A stretch of DNA of 64,000 nt, taken from the NCBI RefSeq assembly GCF_010093595.1, contig NW_022985440.1, positions 610,277 through 674,276 of the forward strand. The letters are read 5' to 3'. Positions 44,773 through 56,227 of this stretch are shown here, piece after piece; the stretch's first letter is position 1, and each line of letters begins with the position of its first letter. The position numbers were made by a program, and so were the translations under genes. The DNA is from Mytilinidion resinicola (Eukaryota; Ascomycota; Dothideomycetes; Mytilinidiales; Mytilinidiaceae). Under the pieces are notes generated by a model. It ran no database searches. It saw nothing but the letters and a program-made list of their open reading frames with translations, and was not told where the DNA came from.

Positions 44773-46447
44773 TCACACAGTCAACGCAAATACGCCACCC
44801 AATTGGTCCCAGGTGTAAGTCGTTGCCCACTGTCCATCACTCCAAGTGTGATGCCACATGGCATTGTCCGTGCCAATCCCAAAAATGTCCAAGCCCTTCG
44901 ACTCTAGCGAAACTGCCGTAAGTACACCGTTGAAAATTCCCCCCCATTCGCCCCACTCAGATGCTACCAGCGTTTTGTGATACATCTGATCGTCGGTCTG
45001 GTTGAGTGCCACCAATTCAATTCGATTCAGGTCTGATACCACTGCGACTGGCTCGCTTTCCCACTTCATGTCTCCCCCCGGCGACTCCCAATCGGACCAA
45101 GCATTGCCCGTCCAGGCCTTGTGCCAGACCACGTAATCAGTCCCCAGAACAAAGATATCCAGCCTGTCTTTCCCCCAAGACACAATTGTCGGTGTGCCAC
45201 GAAATGGGCCCCCCAGTGGTTCCCAGTTCGACCAATTTTCCTGCCACGATATGTGATACAACTGATTGTCAGTCCCCAGCGCCACAACATCCAACCGGCG
45301 AGGCATCCGCGCCGCAACAGCAGGCGGTGTGGAAAACTTTCCCCCCAAAGAATACCAATCCTCGACATCCCACCCGGTTGGATTGTTACCGCCCCATGCT
45401 TTGCGCCACATAGCCCCATCGCTCCCGATAGCGAAGACATCCAGCCTGTTCGGACCCCACGAGACTATGGCTGGTGGGCTTGTAAAGACTCCGCCAAGGG
45501 ACACCCAATCGCTGCTCCAGCCGCCACTAAAACGGTCGTAGTGTTTTTCGTACATTGCCCCGTCCGTCCCAACGCCAAGCACGTCTATTATATACTCTGT
45601 CCTTGACACGGCTACGGGTGGGAAGATGAAGACGCCGCCAAGCGAAAACCATGACTCATCGGAAAAGGTCTCGTTAACACTTTTGAAGTAAAGTCCGTTG
45701 TTCTCGCCGATTCCGAAGACGATACCCATTCCTGGTTCCCAGGATGTGGATGAGAGCGTTCTCTTGCAGAGGGTGCCGTGGCACACGCTTCTAGAAGACG
45801 CCGTAGGAGTGGGCGCGACGGGTGCATTTGTGATGGTTGCGCTTCCTGTGGTGGGAATTGCAGTTGCTGTAGAAAATGAGGAATCTTCTGCTGTAGAGGA
45901 CGAGGAAGCTTCTGCTTTAGAGACAGAGGGTGGCGCTTCTGTAGAAGCAGAGGATGATGTTGCTGTTGAGGTATGAGATGCTGCGATTGCAGACGGAGCA
46001 CTGCTCATACGTTAGTCTGCTCAGCTCGCAAAGGTCGCCAACTTACATGTTCTTATTTTCATTGTTCTTCTTCGACAGCACACCACCAGCGGTTCCGCCT
46101 ACTACAGCTGCAATGACAAGGAACGCAATCACTCCTATGATCCACCACTTCCGGTTTGATTTCTTCTCTACATTCCTATCATTTGGCGCAACATCCACAT
46201 ATTGGGTGTCGCTCTTTTCCGGTTGCGGCGAGCCCGGGTATGGTGGAGCCAAGTAGTGTGGTTGCGCGTACTATAGTTACGCGTACTACGGCTGTGGAGG
46301 TGATTCTAATCCGTACTGTGAATACTGCTGTCCTTGAGGAAGCTGACCAAACTGTGCGTAGCTTTGCTGATGGTAGCCTTGTGGTACTATCTCTGGACCC
46401 TGGTATGGAGCGACCTCAGGGTCCTCATGTGAACGGCGGCCCGCCAT
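44773..46447 (-). pseudogene. Membrane-anchored fucose-lectin-like beta-propeller gene with three in-frame stops
   Basis: From the ATG at 46447 one frame runs to 46047, then a GTAAGT..GAGCAG intron (46046-46001), then 46000-44773, ending in a normal stop. Only three codons break it: TAG 46286-46288, TAA 46277-46279 and TAG 46271-46273. Each is a single C-to-T change from a glutamine codon. The N-terminal part is Gln/Tyr/Pro-rich; a transmembrane helix (WWIIGVIAFLVIAAVVGGTAG) follows, then a Ser/Thr stalk and seven propeller repeats with the LDxFxxGxDxxMWxKxW and WxxLGGxF pattern of fungal fucose-specific lectins and DUF346 repeats. Such type II lectin-like proteins are common in these fungi; ligand and role are unproven. 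The rest of the frame is intact, so the breaks look recent, or the start has moved. Confidence 0.7.
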
Positions 46448-47476
46448 ATCTAGGTAGAAAGTAATAGCCAAAAAAAGTCGCGATGTCAAGCTGTAGAACA
46501 GCATTAGCAGAGTATTTTCTGGAAGGATATCGGTGCGGGGAGGCTGGAGAGCGCCATGGCGGCCGCCGCGACGAGGGCTCGGATATTCCGCCTGGATTCT
46601 AATATCATGGCGCTACTGCAGAGCGGACGAGCAGAGCCTGACCCCATGTCCGGCTGGACCCTCGTGACTACAATGCATACGACTCTTGGCTCTAATAATT
46701 CGGGGATTTTAGGGGAATGGCCAAGGATCTGTGTAGAGGTTTCACCAAAAAGAGCCTCACTGGACCGAAAAGCGTGTAAAACAGGAAAGCATGAGGAAGA
46801 AAGTCATCGCTCAATTATAGAACTCTCAACTGGCTATATCTTGAATAAAATAGAAACATTGAGAAATTTGAGAAACCGTTAGTTCAACTCGGTCTTCGTT
46901 TTGAAAGTTCAGCCTTGCCAATGGCGTGTTCAGACAAGGCCAAAAAGAGCTCTGAGGGTTGGGAGCCGATATGCAAGGCTGTCAAATCACAATGGAAACA
47001 GTACGCCCTCCGCATGCGCCAAGCATACCACTACGACCATTTTATCCTACCTGTGATAAGCAAAACAGAGAGCCCAGTGGATTGGAGGAGAAACGAAACG
47101 CGTAGCGAGAAAATAAGAAATCGATAAACATGACTGACACGCTAACGCTATCGAACCGCAATAACCGGTCTGGCGCATACTTCCTGAGCTTTAGCCTAAG
47201 TTGTCTTGGAGATGCTGTTGCTTTTCGACGTTTCTCACGAGCTTCTGTAAGATGTTGTCGATGCGGCTCTAAGACGACGTCTGCCCTTCACGTGACAACT
47301 CAAACCCAAGACGGTTAGTTCATAATCCTTCACCAAAGCCGAGGCTTGCGGTCCAGCTCTCCCATCACTACGTCTTCCCAACCACCCGACTTCATATTGA
47401 CAAGTACCACGCCTGTTCGAGCTCATACAAAGTACAAACTCTGTATGTACGCGATTCTGCGCCGCTGGTAGTCAAC
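46448..47476. other. Divergent intergenic region
   Basis: Between the lectin-like gene and PEX14. A 108-codon ATG reading at 46556-46882 has no recognisable domain and is left out. A CACGTG lies near 47290. Confidence 0.4.
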
Positions 47477-48740
47477 ATGGTCCGCGAGGACCTCGTCTCG
47501 TCGGCAGTGAGTCTCCATCATCCCCGCGAACGATATGCAAAGAGCTAACCGTTATCCAGATCACCTGTAAGTGTCGCATACCCATATGCTGCTAGAATAG
47601 CACTCCTGACGCGCCGCTACAGTCCTTCAAGATTCATCCGTCGCCAATGCTCCGCTCGAGAAGCGCATAGCTTTCCTCCAGTCGAAGAACCTCACCCAGG
47701 AAGAAATAGATGTCTCCCTAGCACGTGCTGCGGAAGATCCCAACTATGGCGCCGCAACTCCTCCGCCCTCTTCTGCGCCGTCGAATTATGGGTATAGGCA
47801 ACCTCCGCAGCAACCCGCGGGCTATGGATATCAGGGCGGATTCTGGCCACAAGCGCCGCCACCAGAGTACGATATACGCGTTACTGAGCCATCGTTACAT
47901 GGAGACTTGGAATTGGTAGGGAAGGCACTGACAAGATAAAATAGACCACCAAAGCGTGATTGGCGCGACTATTTCATCATGGCGACCGTCATGGGTGGCG
48001 TAGGATACGGCCTCTACTTCACCGCGAAACGCTACATCCTACCCATCATCAAGCCTCCGACCCCTCCCCAACTCGCACAAGACAAAGCGTCGATAGATGA
48101 GTCCTTCAACCGCGCCTTTGCCCTCCTCGACCAGCTGAACACCGACACCACCGCGCTAAAAGCATCTGAGGAGGCTCGTTCAAAGCGGCTGGATAGCGCA
48201 CTGGAAGAAATGGAACAGGTACTAGGGGGTCTGAAGGAGGCTAGCAAGAGGCAAGGAGATGACAACCGGCGGATTGAAGACGATGTCAGGGGATTGCGGG
48301 ACCTTATCCCGAAGGCGCTCGACGCACACCGCGAGACTACCGATGGCAGGCTCAAGGACTTAGGAACCGAGCTGAAGAGCCTCAAGACTCTTGTAGGGAA
48401 CCGTATGGGTGCTGGTGCTGCTAGACCACCCAGCGTGGCCGGCGGTAACGTGCTAGGTAGCTCGGTTGCATCTCCGCCAGCTGTGAACGGTACTTCGACA
48501 CTAGCGCCTGCCCCTACGCCCGCGGCTCCGGAGGCTCCGACAAGCGGTACCGCTACGCTTCCCACACCAGCCACTGCACCAGCTTCTACACCCGAGCGAA
48601 CGGGGTCGCCGTATGGCAGGTTAGCGAATGGAAGGGCAGCCATCCCGGCGTGGCAGATGGCGGCAGCGAAGAAGACGCAGGAGGAGAAAAAGGACACGAG
48701 CGAGAGCGGGACAGTGACCGAGGCTGCTTCGAGCTCATAG
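47477..48740 (+). CDS. PEX14: Peroxin PEX14 (peroxisomal docking protein)
   Basis: Protein of 358 residues from exons 47477-47506, 47560-47566, 47623-47866 and 47945-48740. Exon 2 is a 7-nt microexon; only with it does the conserved N-terminal domain read MVREDLVSSAITFLQDSSVA followed by PLEKRIAFLQSKNLTQEEID, the PEX5/PEX13-binding helix bundle. A hydrophobic segment (YFIMATVMGGVGYGLYF, about 101-117) and a long coiled coil (about 140-240, SIDESFNRAFALLDQLN, LDSALEEMEQVL) follow. The tail is Ala/Pro/Thr-rich. PEX14 forms the import pore/docking complex at the peroxisome membrane. All four exons join in phase. Confidence 0.93.
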
Positions 48741-51096
48741 CTCAAGCTTCATTAGCAATGGAAAATCGTAATGTTTGAGCGCTTGGATTGGATGGCAATA
48801 TTCTTGGTCTGTATTATTGCTGGGCACGGCGATTTCATGTATATGGCGCAATTCAAGAGCTTTTGTCTTCAATAAGATATTATGTGCAAAATTAGATGCC
48901 TGAGAAGCCGGAAACTCTCGTTTTGATCAGCCGTTTCGGAAACCTCTCATCGTAGAACCTCCGCCTTGTAAGACTGAGTTTTGAGTTAGCAGTCTCGACT
49001 GCAGATCTAGGGAGCACTACTGTATTGAGGTGAACCAAGTCAAATTCAGGGCTAGTCAGATATTTGAGGTAAATCTAACCCTACATATCTCCCAGATCTC
49101 CAACCTTCATAGCAGCTCGAGATGCTCCTAACGCCGCCACCGAGAAACCCGAAGCCTCACCTTGATATCGCAACCTCCGTCCCACATATAGTATAGTGCT
49201 TTTCAGCCAGCAAAGTTAGACTTCGGGACTGTTTCCTAGAACACAGAGGTAAGATGAGCCCTGCCACACCCTCCAGATTTCCGCACTGATACAACACCGG
49301 ACCGCCACTATAGTATGATCCAGTTATCAGGCCTCTTCAATCCACATCACGATTTCGAGCGTAAATGCATATCACGATACTTGGACACGCGGTTTCACAA
49401 GACCGCAGCAGTCCAGGAGGTCTCCAAGGACCCATGGCGATTCCGTCACTCACCTGTTAAAGGTGGCGGACTCTCTGCTCATCACAAATCGTCTTGCTCC
49501 GTTTGAAGAGTTCGAGCAGCCCAGAAGACCTCCGAGCAGCCATGTAACTGTTATAACTGCGGCGTTGAGAGTCCCGATTCTGCCTTCTCTCCACGTCGGA
49601 GGAGGCCTTTTGAAAACACAAATCGAGAGACCATACTCGAACCCACGCCCAATCGATTTCGGAACATGGCTTTTCTAGCTCAGTAATTTTGCTGAAGGCA
49701 GATCCAGCCAGCTATGTGATGCTGAGGAGTTCGTTTTGACAATACCCCAAGCAGCCATAAGGTAGCAGCTAGGGCAGTTTTAAGCTTTCAGTCTTTCCGC
49801 TCATGGTTGCTAGGCCGTGACGATTTTAATATCACAACCTGGGCAGTTATAGTCCAAATACACTCCATGGAAGTCGGGGGTTTCTTGTTTTACAATGCTG
49901 GCTATACTCCGAAGGGTAGTTTCAGGCAGCACCTGCAATATAAGGTGACAAAATCGAGGTATGTAAAAGCGTGCTGGATCATGACGTATGATCCGGCCAG
50001 ACATATCTTCCATGGCGTGTAATAGTTGAAGATGCTCTGAGCAGTCATGGCATAAGGCAAACGAGTTTTTTGTAGCGCACGATCTGGCCTCCCATGAGGC
50101 ACCGGAGGTAGCTGTTCTACGAAACTGAGGTAGAAGAAAGAGAATTCAAGATTCCAGGTATAAGTGGCTTCAAAAATCTATTCTCGGGAAAGGCCCTTCA
50201 ATTCAGGATATTATTCGGGTTCCGTAGACCCTCGAAATTTCTAGCAGTCCAGGAGTCCTCCAAGAAGTCCATCGGGCCTTCCAGTGGTCTATTTGAACCT
50301 GCCAATCTGACCTCTCATGGTAGCATCGAGATTGTTGTTTCAGGAGACACCATGCGGGGGCCCTAGAAACAGTTTTGATAGGTCCCAGTCTGGTTATTCG
50401 AGGCCTCCGAATCACACCTCGCATGGCTGGTGTTGCGATGGAGTTTTGAAATGAACAGTGGGAGAAAGTACAGCTGGTATCGCGCCGCGAAACAGGGCTC
50501 TCATAAGACGACCTTGGAGTACTCGTTGAAGGACTTTCCAGATTCTGATCAAATATACTTATTAGAATCAAGTTATAGAAAGGCGTCTGACTTGCAGAGA
50601 CTGATTTAGGGGTTCAGGAGAAATATATTTTGATTAGCCCGGGAGACCCCGAGCAGTCATACAAAGAGTCAAAGCCAAGTTTGAAGGATCCGATCTGATT
50701 CTCATCATTACGTTGTGCGGTTGTTTTTGAACTGATACAAAATGATTATATAGCAGAAGCGATTTAGAAGGTATAGTTAAGTGAAGTTCAATTCGTAGAG
50801 CTGATCCAGCCGGGTATAGTTCTGAAGAATCTAAAAGGTCTCGAGGTCCTCTAAGAGGTCACGAGAGAATGCAGCCACTCTATTCGACGCTCCAATTGTA
50901 GGCCCTCAGGCAAAATCCTTCTAACTCCACGCTCAAATCGGACCGCAAGAAATCACAAGCAAAAACACACCGCAAATCAGCCAACGCTCCCGCCTATGTT
51001 CCCCGAGTTTCCCCGGAGGGCAGGTGGGACTCCCTACATTATCATTAGCATGTCAAAAGGATAGAGTAAGTAAGCTGATTTACCTTCTCTTGCTTC
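48741..51096. repeat. Gene-free degenerate sequence with recurring short blocks
   Basis: About 2.3 kb with no supportable gene. Blocks of the type agcagtccaggagg(t)ctccaag recur in varied form near 49410, 49510, 50240, 50645 and 50845, often with a nearby gagcagccat/agcagtcat word. This suggests old, mutated repeat copies, but unit boundaries cannot be fixed by eye. Confidence 0.35.
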
Positions 51097-51985
51097 TTAC
51101 TGCGCAAGGCCCTGGCCTCCGCGTCCCCTTCGGCCTCCACGATTAGCGCCTCCACCCAGGCCTCCGCGTCCTCCTCTCCCTCCGCGACCAGCACCTCCAT
51201 ATCCCCCTCCACGTGCCCCTCCGCGTCCACCACGAATGCCTCCGCCCCTACCACCGCGGGTACGAAGAGCAAGCTCGGCGTTCAGGTCAGCCTGCGAGAT
51301 CTGGTTCTCTTGGTCGTATATCTGGGGCCAGTCTGTGCAGAATTAGTACCAACAATCAACCTATCGGCGTAATAGGGGAGGAAGTGTACTTACCGACCAC
51401 GAAGTCTCCATCCTCGGCCTGCATGGCCGGCGTGTCGTCGAAAAGAGTCTCATCTCCGCCGAAAGCGGTCGCTAGAGTTGGGCTCATTGGGAGATTGTTC
51501 TCCACAGCGGCCACGTCCGAGGCCACAGCCGAGCCCTGCGAGGGGGGTGCGCCACGGCGAGGCTGGGTGGAGATGGTGGAGTCGCTGTAGGTCAAACTGG
51601 GCGTTGGAGCGGTGGAAGGGTTCGAAGCGGGTCGGTTGAGCAGCACGGCCTGGTCGAATGTTGTGTTTGTAGGCGCAAAAGCGTTGGCTGGAGGGGCATT
51701 GGCGGGACCAGCATTGTTTGGACCGTTCTGTCTGTTGAAGGGGGGAATGTTCTGCGCGTTGCGTGCCAGACGGAACGTGAGGTTGTTCGGATTGCGGAAA
51801 GTCACCGGTTCCACTGGGCGTCCCTGGGCGTCATACAGGTAATGGCCCCGAAAGAAGAAGGGCACGGCGTCCCGAACAAGCACGGGACCGTCAACGTTGC
51901 TGACCCACAGGTGGGTGACTGTCTGGCGCGGGCCGGTGGCGCTTTGCTCGATTGTTCCGCTCATTTTCTTGTTGCTAGAAGCCAT
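51097..51985 (-). CDS. Unrecognised protein with RGG-rich C-terminus
   Basis: Protein of 275 residues from exons 51985-51394 and 51332-51097 (GTAAGT donor, CACAG acceptor, branch tactaat). The N-terminal 90 residues read as a small folded region (TVTHLWVSNVDGPVLVRDAV, FFFRGHYLYDAQGRPVEPVT, LTFRLARN) that I cannot assign. The middle is Asn/Pro/Ala/Ser-rich and acidic toward FDDTPAMQAEDGDFVV; then DWPQIYDQENQISQADLNA leads into repeated RGG/GGA units. RGG tails usually bind RNA or are methylated. Start at MASSNKK; an in-frame ATG upstream at 52063 and another at MSGTIEQ are alternatives. Confidence 0.7.
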
Positions 51986-53662
51986 TTTCAGTACGGATGG
52001 AGGCAGGAGATATGGTGTGAATGGATGTTGCGCTGGACGTTGAGGTGCTCTGAAACTAAACAAACTCGCAAAGCCGTGGGCAACGCAGCGAGCGGCTCGT
52101 TGAGGGAAGGTAGGTAGAGAGGTTGAAGGGCAGTTACTCTAGATGATTGGAAAGGTCTAAGTGCTGGTAGCAAATGGTGTCTATTGGGCAGGCTGAAAGG
52201 AAGCTATGCAGTGTCGACTTTGCTGGTTGTTGTAGGATGAGGAAAGGAACGAAGGTGCTGGTAGGACGACGAGACTTTCTAGAACAGATTGTCGGGATTC
52301 ACTCGCTAGCGCCGGTAAGAAACGGGAGGGGTGGGGCGGACAGAGCCGTTGGTGTGGATTGGGGTGAATTGGGTCAGTCGAGCACGTGGCTTCTTGCCGA
52401 AGCTACGCGAGCTCTTCCTTATGTGATCACAGCACAAGCTTGTGTACGCTACGGTAGGCGGTATGTATTGAAAGAGGGAGAGGCAGTGCAAAAGAGAAGT
52501 GGAGGTACAAGACATCAACATTATCTGCCCTGAGACCAGATGAAAAGGGGTAAAGATGGCAGCTTGATGTCCATGAAAATTCTTGAACACAGCCGCACAC
52601 TGTCGATTAACAACATACCCTTGTTCACGGAGTCCCTCATGGATATTGAATTCTCTATTCCTAAAGCTTGATTATCCGCCAACGGACAAGATTGGCCTGG
52701 ACAGCGTGCTATGAAAGGAAGTAGAAGCCAGCTTGAAAGGTGTCGATGGGTGTGATAATGCTGAAAAGCGTCGACTTTATATACTACCTTCACCACAACA
52801 TTCCCCAATTTGTGGTAACTCCTTAAGAAGTACATCTACCCTCATGACGAGAGAAGAACGCTTGTTGGTCCACATAGCAATCGGTAGGCGGACCAGGTGA
52901 TGCGTTATTCGGTCATAAGCTTAGACACGCGGATATCGTGCTGCTTGGATGTCCCCTTTGCATGCTAGATACCACCGTCAGAAGTGGCCCAGCTTCTAAG
53001 TAGTCGGTTGGTCAAAAGGCAGTCTTGATTCCAGAGCGTCCAAATTTACGTGCACTTGAAAGTGTTCAGGCCTTTTCAGGTACCCCAAGCAGTGACATAC
53101 GATGGTGACAAGGCTGATGGTATGACACTGTTTATCGAAGACATTCGGTCCTTGCAACGTGAGCATCTCCATCATCGCGGTCTAGCAGGTGACTTTACTA
53201 GCAAACCAACGGCCATTTGGTCAGAGGTGCTCCAATAGATTGAGCTTGTCGAACAAAACAACCGAGTGAATATCGACGCCATATTCCGATCGTCTTGCGG
53301 TATTGAAAAAACAGCCTTGATTTTTGCACTGCTCAAGAGATGAGACGACGCACATGATCGAGACGCGGTGGCAGAATGAATTGCTATGGTGATGGATGAC
53401 GGAGATAGATGACTTAGGTGCTAGTAGAGGAAGAGTGAAAGTGACTGAGGCAAGAGAATCAAGAATTACTTGGTCCTATGTATTCGACGGCTCCAGCCAG
53501 CGCTTAAGAGGTATTTGATCAAACTTCTAACCCAAAATATTCCTACAATGCAGGCGAGATGTATCCAACATCTCGAGACCAACCCAGGAATTCCAGCTCC
53601 AAAAACCCCAGTTTATCCTAGTAGATCCCCGAGACTATTTCGAGATTCTATATTGACAAACC
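51986..53662. other. Long gene-free stretch
   Basis: About 1.7 kb between the RGG gene start and the OCT1 stop. Short readings only. A few words near 53075 and 53590 (ccccaagcagtgacatac; agatccccgagac) recall the 49-51 kb degenerate blocks. No gene called. Confidence 0.4.
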
Positions 53663-56038
53663 TCACATAACACCCCACCTCCCAACCTCCTTCATCGCCT
53701 CCTCACCACCTTCAGCTAGCCGCTCATCTCTCAGCACGCCAGCAACACACTTCCATCCATCTCTTCCACCTCCCCATTTCAGGACCTCCTCCTTATATCT
53801 CTCGCCATTCTCTCTGGACACACTTCCATCCGAAGTCTGCTGGAACACCTCACTCCACATCTTGGCCGCAATCGCTCGGTCGAAGAGATAGCTATAGTAC
53901 GTAGCGCCGTACCCGTAGAGATGGCCAAAGAAACCTTGCCACGCCGTACCTTGTGGTTCAGGGACAGATGCATGCGCATTGTAAATGTCGTGGTAGGTCT
54001 TGGTGGAGTTGAAATCCGGCGCGAGGGGCAAGGACGAGTGATATGCTTGGTCCAGCATCGCAAGTAGGATTTGTGACTCCGTTTCTGATGGCTGCGTACG
54101 CTGGTCGATGGCAATGCGCTGTTCGAGCGCCGACAGCGGCAAGGGAGCATCTGTGTCCCAGTGGCGAGCAAAGAGAGCGAGAACTGCAGGGTCAGATGCA
54201 AAGTGCTCGTTTAGCACCGATGGCAACTCTGCGAAGTCAGTGGCGCAGCGAGTGCCAGCAACATTTTGGAAGGAGGTCCGACCTAGGAAGGAATGTAAAC
54301 CGTGGCCCATTTCGTGGAAGAGGGTACGGACATCGTTGAAAGTGAGGAGAGTGGGCGCAGAGGTAGTTGCAGAGGGGGGCGGACGGGGAAAATCGCAAAT
54401 CAAAGCGATTGTAGGGAGCTGGAAGTAAGTGTTTGTGGTAGCGTTATGGGTATAGGACATTCCATCTGTAGCAGCTTCAACGGGAGACGCGAATGGATGT
54501 GTCGTTTCAGAGGCCTCAACTATTTCCGCGTTGGAGAGTTCTCGAGAGCATCGTAGCGTGAAGTGGGCTGGATTAGGAGTCTTGCCTGGCCGTGAGAAAA
54601 GGTCACAATACAGGACTGCAATATGTCCATCGGTGTCGGAGATGACATCGAGACGCCGCACATCGTTGTTCCACGTCTCGCCAGGGGCAGGCTCCTTGGG
54701 AACCAGTCGAATACCATACAGTCGATTGTATAGGCGGGAGAGACCCTGCATCACTGTTCCCAAGGAAAAGTATGCAGAGAAGAAATCCGGAGTGCGCAAC
54801 TTAGTGTGCATATTGGATACCATTTGATGGGTATAGTAGAGTTTGTCCCAAGCGTTTATAGTCCCGGGAAAATTTCCACTACGGGCGTCTGACTTCTTGA
54901 GCTCTATCAACTCCTGGAGCTCATCCTGAACCTTGCGGTGGTTGCCTTTTACGAGAGCATTCAAGAACTGATTTACGGCTTCGGGCGACTTTGCCATCTT
55001 GTCCTCGCCGAGAGTCATGTGCCCGTAGCTTTCGAATCCAGAGAGGTTTGCTATCTCTGCACGGCACTTGAGAAGCTTCTCTAGACGTCGAATGCTTGGC
55101 TTATCTGCCGTTCTTGACGCCATGTATATCTCTCTCCTAACATCTGGGTCTTCCACGAATCTAAGAGCCATTTGGGCAGGCGTATCCGCGGTAGCAATCT
55201 TGATCTGGCCCCATTTTGACAAGGCTCTAGCCACGCTGGGTTCTAGGCCTTTCATCTTGCTGCTTTCGAAGCTGAGATAGGGCGTCTCCGGGGCGCCCTT
55301 TTCAGTAAAATCGATTCCAACCTCCGAAATCTCATTCGAGAGCTGTACGAAACGATCCCTAGACGCTGTAGGGAGATCAATGGCAGATTTAGAGAAGTCC
55401 CGGATCAGGATCTGGGCCACAAGCTTCTCTGGTTCTGTCCAGGACTGGTAGACTTCAGGGATTGCCTCGGCCTTCTTCAGCTGCTCGTTCAGCTGAGGAG
55501 TGGTGTTCAGCCTGTTCATGTAATGGAACATGGTCACATATGCCTGCGACGCCGCCGCCTGCATGTACCGGTCTGGATGGGTCGCGCGAACAAAGTCGGC
55601 GAGGTCGATAACCCGGCATAGTAGATCACTGAGCCTATCCAGAATCCTAGGCAGTTGTTTGTAGTCCCCCAACGTATTCACCGCGACCACTTTCTCCACT
55701 ATCCTCTCGCATTTTGACAGGGTATTCTCGGTGAAGTGTTTGAAGCCTTCCGGTCTGGTCAAGTAATGATTGTTGACGAGACCGGCGGATTTGCGTGACG
55801 GCTTGAACACCGGCTTCGAATAGTCCTTCCAGAAGGCCTGCGAGTCGAATATCTGGCGGAGGGTGCGGTCGTCGTGGTCTGCGCCGGGGGTCCCAAGTCC
55901 TCGAAGACGGGCGGCCGGGAGAGGCGAGGATTGCACTAGATCATGTGCAGCAGTCGCGATGGTCGAGTTGAAGCGGCGCTGGCGCTGCAGGCTCAAGCAG
56001 CGTGAGCACGTCCATGGCGAGGGCGTGCGCTTGAGCAT
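53663..56038 (-). CDS. OCT1: Mitochondrial intermediate peptidase OCT1 (MIP)
   Basis: Intronless protein of 791 residues, the usual MIP length. An Arg/Ser-rich mitochondrial presequence (about 1-30) precedes the M3-family thimet-peptidase fold. The zinc site is HEMGH at 575-579 (FHEMGHGLHSF), with the third ligand Glu probably in FAELPS (about 604). Near the C-terminus are GYGATYYSYLFDRAIAAKMW and the family Tyr/His loop. The enzyme removes an octapeptide from imported matrix proteins after MPP cleavage, and cyanide-insensitive iron homeostasis depends on it in yeast. Its start lies only 189 bases from the MICOS-subunit gene on the other strand. Confidence 0.95.
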   Translation of the reverse strand: MLKRTPSPWTCSRCLSLQRQRRFNSTIATAAHDLVQSSPLPAARLRGLGTPGADHDDRTLRQIFDSQAFWKDYSKPVFKPSRKSAGLVNNHYLTRPEGFKHFTENTLSKCERIVEKVVAVNTLGDYKQLPRILDRLSDLLCRVIDLADFVRATHPDRYMQAAASQAYVTMFHYMNRLNTTPQLNEQLKKAEAIPEVYQSWTEPEKLVAQILIRDFSKSAIDLPTASRDRFVQLSNEISEVGIDFTEKGAPETPYLSFESSKMKGLEPSVARALSKWGQIKIATADTPAQMALRFVEDPDVRREIYMASRTADKPSIRRLEKLLKCRAEIANLSGFESYGHMTLGEDKMAKSPEAVNQFLNALVKGNHRKVQDELQELIELKKSDARSGNFPGTINAWDKLYYTHQMVSNMHTKLRTPDFFSAYFSLGTVMQGLSRLYNRLYGIRLVPKEPAPGETWNNDVRRLDVISDTDGHIAVLYCDLFSRPGKTPNPAHFTLRCSRELSNAEIVEASETTHPFASPVEAATDGMSYTHNATTNTYFQLPTIALICDFPRPPPSATTSAPTLLTFNDVRTLFHEMGHGLHSFLGRTSFQNVAGTRCATDFAELPSVLNEHFASDPAVLALFARHWDTDAPLPLSALEQRIAIDQRTQPSETESQILLAMLDQAYHSSLPLAPDFNSTKTYHDIYNAHASVPEPQGTAWQGFFGHLYGYGATYYSYLFDRAIAAKMWSEVFQQTSDGSVSRENGERYKEEVLKWGGGRDGWKCVAGVLRDERLAEGGEEAMKEVGRWGVM

Positions 56039-56227
56039 GTCGGAGCGCGCGGAGAGAGCGTGTTGTGGTGGGGAGGCGGAGGGAGGCCGTCAGTTGGTAG
56101 TACAGGTAGAAAATAAAGCCCTGGACCGAGAGCTCGTGCCGGAACGGAACCGTCCCCGAGTTGTTTGAACTTCACGGCTCTCTCACCACCACCTCTCCAC
56201 TCCAATTGCCTGGCCCACACGTCCGCA

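Noticed and set aside
46271..46288. RNA editing of the stop codons as a way to read the lectin-like gene
   Set aside because: A-to-I editing of UAG to UGG is known in sexual stages of some ascomycetes, but UAA would need two edits, and nothing in the sequence favours it over mutation.
46265..46320. An intron that would remove the three stops in the lectin-like gene
   Set aside because: Candidates in this interval are 16-19 nt (too short) or about 46 nt but out of phase with the downstream frame. A longer intron from an in-phase GTACCA further upstream is possible but would delete sequence that still looks coding.
46556..46882. A 108-codon ATG reading upstream of PEX14
   Set aside because: Composition and lack of any motif give no support; the region is a divergent intergenic space.
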